The notes beneath the pieces are model-generated. The model saw only the letters and a program-made list of their open reading frames with translations. It did no database searches and was not told where the DNA came from. Both the position numbers and the translations under genes were made by a program. A DNA stretch of 64,000 bases from Elysia chlorotica (taxonomy: Eukaryota > Mollusca > Gastropoda > Plakobranchidae). Shown in pieces: positions 49,823-61,800 of this stretch; the first letter of the stretch is position 1; every line of letters starts with the position of its first letter. Location: positions 271,762-335,761 of the forward strand of contig RQTK01000024.1 in NCBI GenBank assembly GCA_003991915.1. Direction: 5' to 3'.

Positions 49823-52800
49823 CTGAGGGGAAAAAGCATGGCTCAATTACTAGAATATTTTCAATACCCACTAAATCCCCCTTTATGGGGCTTAAATTGC
49901 TAATGTTTATAATGTTCACTAAGCATATTTTGATTCGATCTTTACAGCCGCTGATAAAATGTGATTTTAGAGAAAAAGAGATATCTGATACAAGGAAAAT
50001 ACAGTCTAAATAAAATAGTTTATAACAGTGATAACTAAATTATAGACTTTGATTTTGACTGCATCAGCAAACAATAATTCAATAATCACACAAATTTCTC
50101 ATTCTTCAGGCTATATATAAATTTATTTTGTGACGTAATGAGTTAATAGCAAAACTTAAAGCAGCTGACAATTACTTAACTTCAGAATTATACATTATTT
50201 TATTAAAAAAAAAAAGCAAAAGCCTAAGATTCTGATATTGTGATGCAATTTCTCCTATTGAGAGAGCCTAACAAACTTGATAATAAAATCCGATGTAGAT
50301 AATAATTAACTACTTGGGTCTCTACATCCAAATCTATCTGTAGCGTAGAACAATGTGCCATACCTGACTCCTGGAGATCGTGACCTAGATCTGGGCCGGC
50401 CTCCGCCGTAGCGTAGAACAACGTGACATACCTGACTCCTGGAGATCGTGACCTAGATCTGGGCCGGCCTCCGCCTGGACTGCGCGACCTTGACCTTATA
50501 GGGCTGTAGCTACGGGTTGATCCTGCATAGTCGCTGATCATGACTGGAGGCTGGAGACCGTTCCTGCGCAGCTCCTGCACAAGACGCTCTCTGCAACAGC
50601 AGGGTAAGATAAATTATAAAAAAAGGTTTATATTTGTGAAAGATCAACAGTTCTACCAAGATGCTTAAGATAAACTGTGGTTTTATAAAGACCATTTTCA
50701 GGAAACCAATTTTATTTTTCGTACTGAAAAGTCACTGTTCAATGTAAACCTGGGATAAGACAAACTTTTTAAGCTCTGTCCAAGATGTTTATCTTAAGCA
50801 GATTCCACTGTAGTATCATAAGCGAAATCAATAATTTAAATGTCATCTTTCTGTCCATGCCATGGCAAAAACTTGTGCTATTAATGTCAAAATTGGACCA
50901 TATACTTCCTGGAAGAAGGGGGCAAAATTTATTTTGAAAACACAAATGTCCTTGAATTTTACAAAAGAAAACCCTTTTTTAAGTGATTTAAACAAAGAAC
51001 ATTCCATGAGTAGACTTTTCTTTTCATTGAAGGTTTAAAGAAAAGTGAAAAAGGGAGAAACAGGAAAGATAAAAAAAAGGCACAAATAACTTAACAGAGT
51101 CACATCTTATAGATGTAACCAGTGAGTGTAGACATTATTTGAAAGATAAAACAGCTCAATTTTTAAAATCTGCAATGACATTTATTCTATATTTATCGTT
51201 CCAAAGATATGAATCTTTGAAAAAAATAAAACTAGTACAATTTCATGAGCATTACAGGTAAAATCCTACGACTCCGTTGAGTTAAATTAGAAACAGTATG
51301 CCCTCCCAAGGGGCTCAGAGCTTACCTCTCAAACCTCTCGCTGGTGAGCTGTCTGCGCATTCTTTCTATATCGCCCTCCAGTTCAACATTCCTGGTCCTT
51401 AAAGAGGCAACCTCTCGACTTTGGCCTTGCCTGCAAGACAGTGATCAAAAATGGTTAAATGAAAAATTATGAAGCCACGAGAGTAAGGCAGTAGAGCCCA
51501 GAAAATATGCAAGGGCAAAGATTGATGAAACAGCGACTTCAATTTAGTGACAGTTAACAAAATGCAAACAATCGATGCTATCAACTGACCCTGAGTCATT
51601 CAAATGTTTAGCCTTACATTTTATTCATAAAGAAATTTTAAAGACCAGTGATGTTTTATTATGACTTCATATAAAAAAAAAAAAATATTACATTTTTCAC
51701 ATGCAGAGACTCTTAAATTCGAAAAAAAAAAACATGTATCAAGAAAAACTGATAACATGTTTTCTTGTTTGTGAATATTTTGTTTTGCACAATACTTAGT
51801 AAATAAAAAAAATAGCAACCACATTTAGCCTTGTTTAGTTAAAACTTTTCCATTTTACATGCCTGATATTCTAAATTATTTTGTGTGTTTGCTAAAATCT
51901 TAAAAAAAAAAAAAAGTAAATAAATTATATAACAAAATGAACATGTAATAAAGTACTGCCTTTTCCCCCGTGCAAAAGAATTTGTTTAATCAATACTCAA
52001 TATATTAAAATTTCTAAAACTTTTACAATTGAAGCCGTGATAGTGCTCTGTTGAAGGCACACTGAATATTAAATTCTTAGACTATAAAACATCTCCTCAT
52101 TAACGTTAACCTTTTTGCAATGCTTATGTCTGCTTGGGAAGCCACTATTTTACAACCCTTTATATTGAAATGGTGAGTTTATAGGGAATAACAGTATTCA
52201 AGGTAGCGCATTCTGAAATGGTTCAAGTCTATATCTTTCTTCTCATCACTTACAGTTTGCTCTCATTCAAAGAGAGCCTGTCTTTGAGCATCTGTATCTC
52301 AGTGTTCCTCTCCTGCGTGGAGAGCTGGGTCTGGAAGTCTTTCTCCCGCGTGTCCTGGAGCAGACACTCCAAGTTCTTGAGGGACGCCCTCTCCTGGTCG
52401 ATCTGACTGCGCATGCAGTCTGATTCTTGTCGCAGGTCAGATATCACGTTTTGGAGCTGAATGATTGAAAGAGAAGATAAAACTGTGTTGATGATTTTAG
52501 AGAGGACGGATCATGGATTATACACCTGTTTGAATTGTAACCATTTTATAACGGAAAAAATGATGAATACTTTGTATTTCAAATACAATAACTGCTAAGT
52601 AATGTACTTGATTTTGGGTGAACAAAAAATGCACAAATGAGAGATAAAAAATGTGACTTGATTTATGATTAGTTCTCTAAGAATTAAAGTATAAGCTCAA
52701 ACAATTTATATATACTCCCAAGTATTAAAAAATTTATGATAAAACAGTCACTTAGTTGAAGTTATAAAACTAAGTATCAAAACAAGATGGGTCGCTGTCT

Positions 52801-55800
52801 TTTGTTCTTTATGTAAATATTGATGTTGTTAAATAAAAACAAAATATAAAAGTGTGGCCAAGGCAAAATTTCCCTATGGGATAATAAAGGCTTATCTTAT
52901 ATTATCGCACACTAACACTCATGGCGTATGACAAAGTGACATACCTGCTCCTTATCCAGCTCTGCTGCAGCCAGCTGTCTGTTCAGACTCTCCTTGCTTG
53001 TCTCGAGGCGCGAGCACAGCTCTCTGGCAGCGGAGACATCAGACAGAAGCTCCTGCTTGTCCTCCTCTGTGATACGCAGGTTCTCCTCCAGATTCCCTAC
53101 AGAGCGGGTCAGGTTCGAGACCTGGATCTCATAGGCCTGATGGGACTGAAGATGCTAGAGAATAGAAAAAAAAAGTGAAAATGAATAAATATTAGTGAAC
53201 TCAATATTTTATTATGGATCAAGTGAATATATTTTGACACTATCTTGTTTGGCCTCCTTTAAAAAAAGGAATCCATCCTCATAAGTCATAAATTACTTAG
53301 AAAAAACAATAGAGACTCATGAACTGCCTCTTTTGTAATGCATATCATTTTGCACACACATGCATATATATATGTCATCATTGAAATTGTCTTAATTGAT
53401 TACTATAAGACAAAAATCAATACCTTAAATCTTAGTTCCCTAACACTCTAGAAAAGTATTGCGCAAAGTATATAAAGCCCTAAACAGTGATTAATAAACA
53501 GTAAGCTTACACCAGAGTCTAAATGAAAGTCAGCGACTAGGATATGCGACATCTCATCACTTTCAGAAAACACTCACCTCCTGCACCTCCCTGTCCAGCG
53601 TGTCAACCTTGTCTCTGAGTCGGCGGATCTCCGAGTCTCGAGTCTCTGAGTCGGCGAATCTCCGAGTCTCGCGTCATGATCTCCAGCTTGAGATTGGAAC
53701 CCTCGCTCTCTAGCTGGTGGCTCGCAGTCTGGTACTGCTCTGCCTCGACCGACAGCTTGCGGTACTGGTCCAGCAGGTCTGTTCTCTCTTGCTCCTGATT
53801 ATAAAGGACTAAATGTTATGACTATTGCACCACAGGCTAAACAGGCATAGCAAAAACCTAAGATTCTTTACATTTACATTACAATGTTAAAATAAAAATC
53901 AAGATGAACGTTTACAGCTATGGCAGTACAAAAACAAAAATAACCAACAAAATTTGTCAGGAACCAGGAGTTAAGTTGAGATGAGTCGGTTTAACGTCCA
54001 AAGTCAGAACTATATATAAGCACACATGCAACAGGACGGGGAGACCTGAACTCCTGTCTCAGCAGACTACATTATACTGTAATTGACCCAACTACTTACA
54101 GGGGATGAAATCGGACATAATACATTCTAGACTGATCAAGAGATCCGAACAGCGGATCTTCCAATTTGGAGACCAACGCTTTACCACTTGAGCCAGTTCA
54201 AGGCAAAATTTAAGACATAAAACTTGTTTTTTTTTTCAAATAGAATACCGCTTATTGGATTTATATTGTACTTAAAGTAACTGAAAAGTATAAAAATACA
54301 AGAAAATGAGACTGAACCATTGTATATTTATGTACGCACCTTTGCACTGAGCACGTCTTCAATCCTTCGCACCTCTAGGATGTACTGCTGTACCTGAGCC
54401 TTCAGACATTCCTTCTCCTCTACAGCCTCCTCAAGCTCTTGGTTTAGTTTCTAAAATATAGAGTAAAAAATTGTATACGTTTATTTAAGTTAAGAAAAAA
54501 ATAGATTGAAAAAAAAGTCGCTACGGCAAAATACAACTCTTGTTCTTGCTTTGTTATCTTTCAAAAAAAAAAAATCATCTTTTTTTCGTTCAAAATGTTC
54601 CCATTGCTGATTTTAGCAAATCATGACAAAATGACATACATAACTACAATAACAATTTGACAATCTCTATCTGTATTTGGTAAAGTCAAGCTGAGCAGGC
54701 ACTAATAAGCTAACATACCAGCACAAGATCATCAATGACACTGGCAGATGGTGTATCGAAGATCACCAGTGGTAAGTACTAGGTGTCGGCAGTCTTTATA
54801 TCTTAAAATCTTAAATAAACTCAACATTATCCTAAATGTTCATAGCCAACTGTTATTACCACATGATTCAAGATGAAAGAAATTTACTAATGAGGCCAAG
54901 TGCAGCTTCTTTTTTTAAATTTTTTATTTTCTTTCACTCATAAAAGAATGAGTTAAATCCAGTATTAAGTGAGAAGTGAGTTGGCTACCTGATTTTCTTT
55001 TGTCATGACGGCCAGATCATCCTGCAGGCGCCGGTTTTCCCTGCCAGTGACGTCCCTGGTGCGACAAGTCTCGGTGAGATCCTCGGACACAGAGTCCAGC
55101 TGCCGCCTCATGCTCTTCAGCTCTCGGTCCTTCAGAGTGAGCGTCTCATTGGCATGTCTGGAATACAAAAGGAAGGTCTTTAACATTTTTCCAAAGGCGA
55201 GATGATGTACAATTTTTTATCATCTTCTGGACGCATTCTCGCTATCAACGCAGATCTACATTTTCATGATGACATGTAGTAGTGACAGTACGACTTCTAA
55301 GATATCTTTCCTTAAGCCGAAAATGTACAATATTCTAATGTGAATAACTGGTAATCTTTAACTCATTGACATGTCTGTAACAAAAAAAGAAGTGTCTTTA
55401 CCTCATTGACATAGGACTATAGCTACAATATAGCCTACTTGTTTACTGCAGACATTCAGGACACTTAAATACAGTTAAAGAAAAACATAAACTGAAAAAG
55501 CTGTTCTGTGCAGTTTTCCTTGCAACATTTCAAGCAGTTTCGGTACTGAATTTCTTAAAAACAAGAGGCAACCGCCATTTCAAATATAAGACATCCATGT
55601 ATGGCATAGAGCCAACATGTCCATGGGAAAAGAATACTTTCACCAAGAACTTTTGTGTTTTCGTTTGTTCCTAAACACTTTGAATGCCTTAAATGTTACT
55701 CGTATCAGTTGTGACTGTTATTTTATCCCAGCTATAGAAAGATTACTAATTCATCATCTCAATCAACCAACCTACACTTCTAGATTATATTTTAAAAATC

Positions 55801-58800
55801 TGCATTTTTACACAAATACCAGTATTTATAAAGAGTATTTGCCTACAACGTGTTATCACAGCTTGATTTATGTAAACTATTTTCTGATACTTTAGAGATA
55901 GGATATTACTTACTCTAGTTGGGCTTCCAGCTCCCCTATTCTCAATTTCAGATCTCCGATGTATCTTTCCTGCATGCACAGCATTTGAGAAAGAAGATAA
56001 AAGAATATTCAGTCAATGTAATTTTTCAAATAAATCTACATAACAGCAAAACCAATAGATAAACAAGTATACAAACTATTTTAAATGATAAATAGTGATG
56101 ACTGACGCAGAAATACATTATTTTAAGTACTTGCCACTTCCAACTTCCATTTGAAATTTTCCCTTTTAAATAAATGTTGAATTGAAAAACAAAATCAAAT
56201 CAATTTCAATATTTCAGGTAAAAACAATTTTATAAACCACATGTTTTCACCATTATTGTATTACAATTAAATAAAAACAGCACAACAAACAGCAAAACCA
56301 ATCCTATGATAATGTGTGATTCTGTCCCACCACTCACCCTATCATGTATCTGGCTGTTGAGTTGAGCAACCTTCTCAGTCTTCTCGTCCACAGCTGTCTG
56401 TAGCATGTCCTTCTCTCTGTCCATGGATTTCATGTTGGACCTCAAGTGGTCAATTTCTTCCTTGGACACCTAGAAAGAGTACAAAAAGTTCAATGTTATA
56501 TGTTGTTCTTTTGGAAAGTGGTTCATATATTGAATAGTAAAAAAACTTTCTCTAAAAAAATATAAATAGGAAGTTTAAAAATTATGTTTCTTTTTTTAAG
56601 TCTCACATGATCAAATTTCTAACTGGTATACTTAATTTTCATTATGTGCTTTGGTATTAAACAACTTTTTGTTTTGCTTGATAAAATAATGTTGCTTTCG
56701 CAACAAGATCAGTCATGAATAAAATTTTAGATGCCAAAAAAGCTTTTATGGACACATGATGAAAAACTGAAACACCTTATGATAACTCGAATAATTGAAA
56801 CAAAAACAAGCATGGGAATCAATGAGAGAAAATAATAGATGGACTGACAAAGTGACATAACACAGGAAAAAGTGAAGGAAGCATTGAAAGCAGCAAAGGA
56901 TATGGAAGTGTGAAAGGGGCAGGACTGCCAATGCCACACAAGACCGCACATGACAGATGGAACTCATTGGCATGTCTGGAATACAAAAGGAAGGTCTTTA
57001 ACATTTTTCCAAAGGCGAGATGATGTAAAATTTGTATCATCTTCTGGACACATTCTCACTATCAACTCAGATCTACATTTTCATGATGACATGTAGTAGT
57101 GACAGTACGACTTTTAAGATGTGTGTCCTTAAGCCAAGATGTACAATATTCTAATTTAAATATTATTGGTAATCTATATCTCATTGACATGTCTTTAACA
57201 AAAAAAGTAGTGTCTTTAACTCATTGACATAGGACTATAGCCGCAATATAGCCTACTTGTTTATTGCAGACATTCAGCAGACAACCATTTTTTAAACTTA
57301 ATTAAAATATAGTCAAAGAATAACATTAACTAAAAAAGCTATTCTGAGTAGCTTTCCTTGCAACAATTCAAGCAGTTTCGGTATTGAATTTCTTAAAAAC
57401 AAGAGGCAACCGCCATTTCAAATATAAGACATCCATGTATAGCATAGAGCTAACATGTCGATGGGAAAAGAATACTTTCACCAAGAACTTTTGGGTTTTC
57501 TTTTGTTTCTTAACACTTTGAATGCCTTAAATGTTACTCGTATCAGTTGTGACTGTTATTTTATCCCAGCTATAGAAAGATTACTAATTCATCATCTAAA
57601 TCAACAACCTACACTTCTAAATCATATTTAAAAATCTGCATTTTTACACAAATACCAGTATTTATAAAGAGTATGTGCCTACAAAGTGTTATCACAGCTT
57701 GATTTATGTAAACTATTTTTTTTGATACTTTATAGATAGGATATTACTCACTCTAGTTGGGCTTCCAGCTCCCCTATTCTCAGTTTCAGATCTCCGATGT
57801 ATCTTTCCTGCATGCACAGCATTTGAGAAAAAAAGATAAAAGAATAATCAGTGAATGCAAATTTTTCAAATAAATCTACATAACAGCAAAACCAATAGAT
57901 AAACAAGTATACAAACTATTCTGAATGATAAATTGGGATGACTGACCCAGAAAAACATTATTTTAAGTACTTGCCACTCCCAAATGCCATTTGCAATTTT
58001 ACCCATTAAAAAAAATGTTGAATTGAAAAACAAAATCAAATCGATTTCAATATTTCAGGTAAAAACAATATAAACCACATGTTTTCACTATTATTGTATT
58101 ACAATTAAAAAACAACAACACAACAAACAGCAACCAATCCTATGACAATGTATGATTCTGTCCCATCACTCACCCTATCATGTATCTGGCTGTTGAGTTG
58201 AGCAACCTTCTCAGTCTTCTCGTCCACAGCTGTCTGTAGCATGTCCTTCTCTCTGTCCATGGATTTCATGTTGGACCTCAAGTGGTCAATTTCTTCCTTG
58301 GACACCTAGAAAGAGTACACGAAGTTCAATGTTATATGATGTTCTTTTAGAAAGTGGTTCATACATTGAAACATCAAAAAACTTTCTTTAAAAAAATATA
58401 AATAAGGCATTTAATATTAACAATGGGCCTTTGCTGATTTAAGCTATGTACTTTGAATTAAATATTCAATCTGAGAGTTTTAAAAATACTAATCTAAAAA
58501 AAAATTCAACTTCGGTAGCTGTTTCTTATTTTAAGTCTCACATGATCAATTTTCTAACTGGTATACTTAATATTCATTATGTGCTTTGGTATTGAACATC
58601 TTTTTATTTTGCTTGAGAAAATAATCTTGCTTTCGCAACAAGATCACTCATAAATAAAAATTTAGATGCCAAAAAATATTTTATGGACATACAATAAAAA
58701 GCTAGAACACCTTATGATAACTCAAATAATTGAAACGAAAACAAGCACGGGAAACAATGAGAAAAAATAATAGATGGACTGACAAATTGACATAACACAA

Positions 58801-61800
58801 GGAAGGTGAAGGAAGCATTGAAAGCAGCAAAGGATAGGGAAGTGTGAAAGGGGCAGGACTGCCAATGCCACACAAGACCGCACATGACAGATGGATGGAG
58901 GTGCTGATGCATGAAATATGCATGTTGAGTTGAGTTAGTTGCTTAACATCTAAAGTCAGCACTATATAGGCTGTATTGTGGACGGACCCCATGAGTTACG
59001 TCTGATCAAACATGAGGGAGAGAGCAAGAACTCACCTGGTTGACTCTCTGCAGGTCCAGAACCTTGTCCTCCAGAGAACTGACCCGCTCACCCTGGTGAT
59101 GCAGTTCTTCTTCCCGCCTTGTCAGGCGCCGGGTCGCATCTTCCAGCGTTTTCTCGGTCTCTTCCACCAAAAGCCTGATTGAGAGAAAAGTTTAGTTATA
59201 TTTGATTGAATTGCACCCCGTGATTCATCCAGTCTCTAGTTCATACTGACACCCTTACTATTAAACCAGAAATGAATAGATGGAAAACAGTCTTCTATTT
59301 GTACAAAAACATTTGCAAACCCCTTAATCAGTGGACTGATATCAACTTACTTAAATATCATCTATGTTGGGCAAATAATCTACCATAAATTTCTGTAAAC
59401 CAAGCAAAGGCATTTTTGAACAACTGAACAAACTTTGATCTAATATAAGGAATAAGTCCTGAGAAAACAGAACCTATTATCCCTCCCTGCCCTTTTAACA
59501 AACTTGATGGAACATATGATACACCTTGGATTGGCAGGCTAAATGTGGAGGTGTAGCCATACAATGCACTACCAATAAAAGGAATAGTATGTCCACAGGA
59601 CTCAAACTCACTTCATCTGGTTGGATGCATTCTTGTTCTTGCTGGCCTCCTCCACGACCTGGCTGAGCCGGACCAGCTGGTCTTTGATCTGCTCCTCCAT
59701 GAGCTTGACCTCGTCCTTCAGCGTGTTCATGCGGATCATCAGCTCATTGCGTTCCTGCTCCACCTGAGATCAAACAAAGCCATGACGATTCTGTTTAACA
59801 TATTCCTATCACCCTGAACACTTGTTGTGTACAATGATATGCTCTTGCAACATCACATCTTTGCTTTAATCAGCACATCTTCCATTTCAAAATTATCAAT
59901 ATGACAGCATTAATCTTTTATAGATTTTAAAAAGTTTCCCCAAAATAGTGTGCACACAATAAGCAGTCCTTGAATCATGAAATGTGATAGGTAAAATTAA
60001 TGCTTGGGTTCTATAAAACAAAATAACAGCTCTTAGAATTTGCAGGCTTCTCTTAAGCTTGATCGCAAAACAAAAAATATAATATAAAAAAAAAAAACAG
60101 GTTTCAATTACAAAAGAAAGAAAGAAAATCAAAAGCCAATGACAAAATTAGTAATACCAACACAAAAACAATGTTTTCAAAACAATCAAGCTACAACTTT
60201 TTCAAATTTCTCAGGTAATAAATAAATAAAAAAGGAAAATGTTAAAACAGATAAAACATTTGCCCCCCCCCTGAAAATTATACTATTAATCGTATATCAA
60301 ACTAATTACTATCCTAATTCCCATACCGTGTGAAGTGTTGCTTCAAGGTCCTCCACCTGTTGTTCAAGCTTAGCTCTGTCAGACAGCGATGTCTCTGTAG
60401 CAATCTTCAACCTCTCTCTCAAGCTGTCGCGCTCTGTGGTCATACGTCTCAGGTCACTGATCGCGTCATCTCGCTCGTTTTCTATCCTGCGCAGAATTGC
60501 CTGAGCCGCCAGTGAAGTCTTGGATTGTTTTGGGGAGGAGATGATCTCACGGCGCACCTTCATGAGCTCATCCTTGGTCTGGACAGGTGAAAACATGAGT
60601 GATGAAAAGGTTGCAAATCTTAAAAATCCCTTACTGATTAAAATATAACAAAACTGCGCAATCTCCACATAGAATCCTGTTAATTTGAAGTAAATTTTAC
60701 AATTAAGAAAAGAATGAAAATGCATTATTATTAATATGGATGGCCAGTTTAAGGCAAAAAAAAAAAAAAGTTTAAATAATATTTCTTGAATTCAATTGAA
60801 ATTTTGATTTTGATAAACGACATTAAAGAACTTACCTCTTCATACATTGTGTTGAGCTTGTCGCGTTCACAAGTCAGCACCTTCACATTAGCCTGAATCT
60901 GGAAAAAAAATGAAAGAATTTTTTAACACTCAGTTAACTCAAGTATGAAATCAATGAAATCATGAAACCATTAGCAATGGAGTGTGCAAATGATCAAATT
61001 ACATTCTTTATGAAGAAACATTGAATATAATTATAGATTGTATATAATGTTGACTATGAGAAATCATATATTCAGTGTTGACTATGAGAATGCAAAAGAG
61101 AAATAAGACACAAAGTGCAACTACCTCAGCCATGTGCCTCTCAAACTTGTCCAGGAGAGATTTGAGCTCATCCCTCTCTCTGGTCAGCTTGCTGAGCTCA
61201 AGTTGTTCTGCAGCACTCTGGCATGGGGAAACAATCAGAGATCATCGATATTGTTTTAACTAAACGGTAAGTGGTGGGTATAGACATCCTACTTAAAAGA
61301 TAAATAGCTGAAGTATTCAAATCTGCAAAATTGTTTATTCTGTCTTCATTGTTTAAAAAAGAAATAAATTTTAGAAAAAAATGTTGAACATTTCTGGCAA
61401 AGGCACAGTGACTGTTGAATTAAACAGAAGTGTAACTTCTAGGGAAAATCATAGAATAGTCTGAATTTTTTACTTTGAGATATAGAGTAACATAGGTTAT
61501 TTTTCTCAGTCGCTGAACATGTGCAAGTGACACATTATCAAGAATGGATAAATCTACTTCTAACACTGAAGAACTGAAGTGTTTTTTGAGTTAGAAGCTT
61601 TTCATATTTATGAGGATGTTGGCCTAATCTATCACTAGATCATTCAGGATGCCTGAAATCATTGCTAAGCCTAATATTACCTAATTTTATTTATTTATTA
61701 AATCTTTTAACCTCTTCAAAGGAAATAAAAAGCCTTTTTAAGACTACATTTGTCAAAGTCTTGCTTATTATATAACTTGCACAATTTGTCCAATATAAAG

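Larger units (their letters stand above)
55145..56960 (-). repeat. CEP135 segmental tandem duplication, copy A
   Basis: 1,816 bp containing the 5' end of exon 11, exons 10A and 9A, and a LINE-like remnant at its upstream end. It aligns along its length with 56963-58894. Confidence 0.95.
56963..58894 (-). repeat. CEP135 segmental tandem duplication, copy B
   Basis: 1,932 bp, about 110 bp longer than copy A because of extra intron sequence near 58400-58510. Its left boundary cuts exon 11, leaving only the acceptor and ATGCCAATGAG. In the stretch compared by hand (about 180 bp near 55200 versus 57020) the introns differ at about 10% of sites; exons are almost identical. Confidence 0.95.

Noticed and set aside
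55617..55895. 92-codon + strand frame inside the CEP135 duplication
   Set aside because: Antisense to an intron and not kept open in the duplicate copy.
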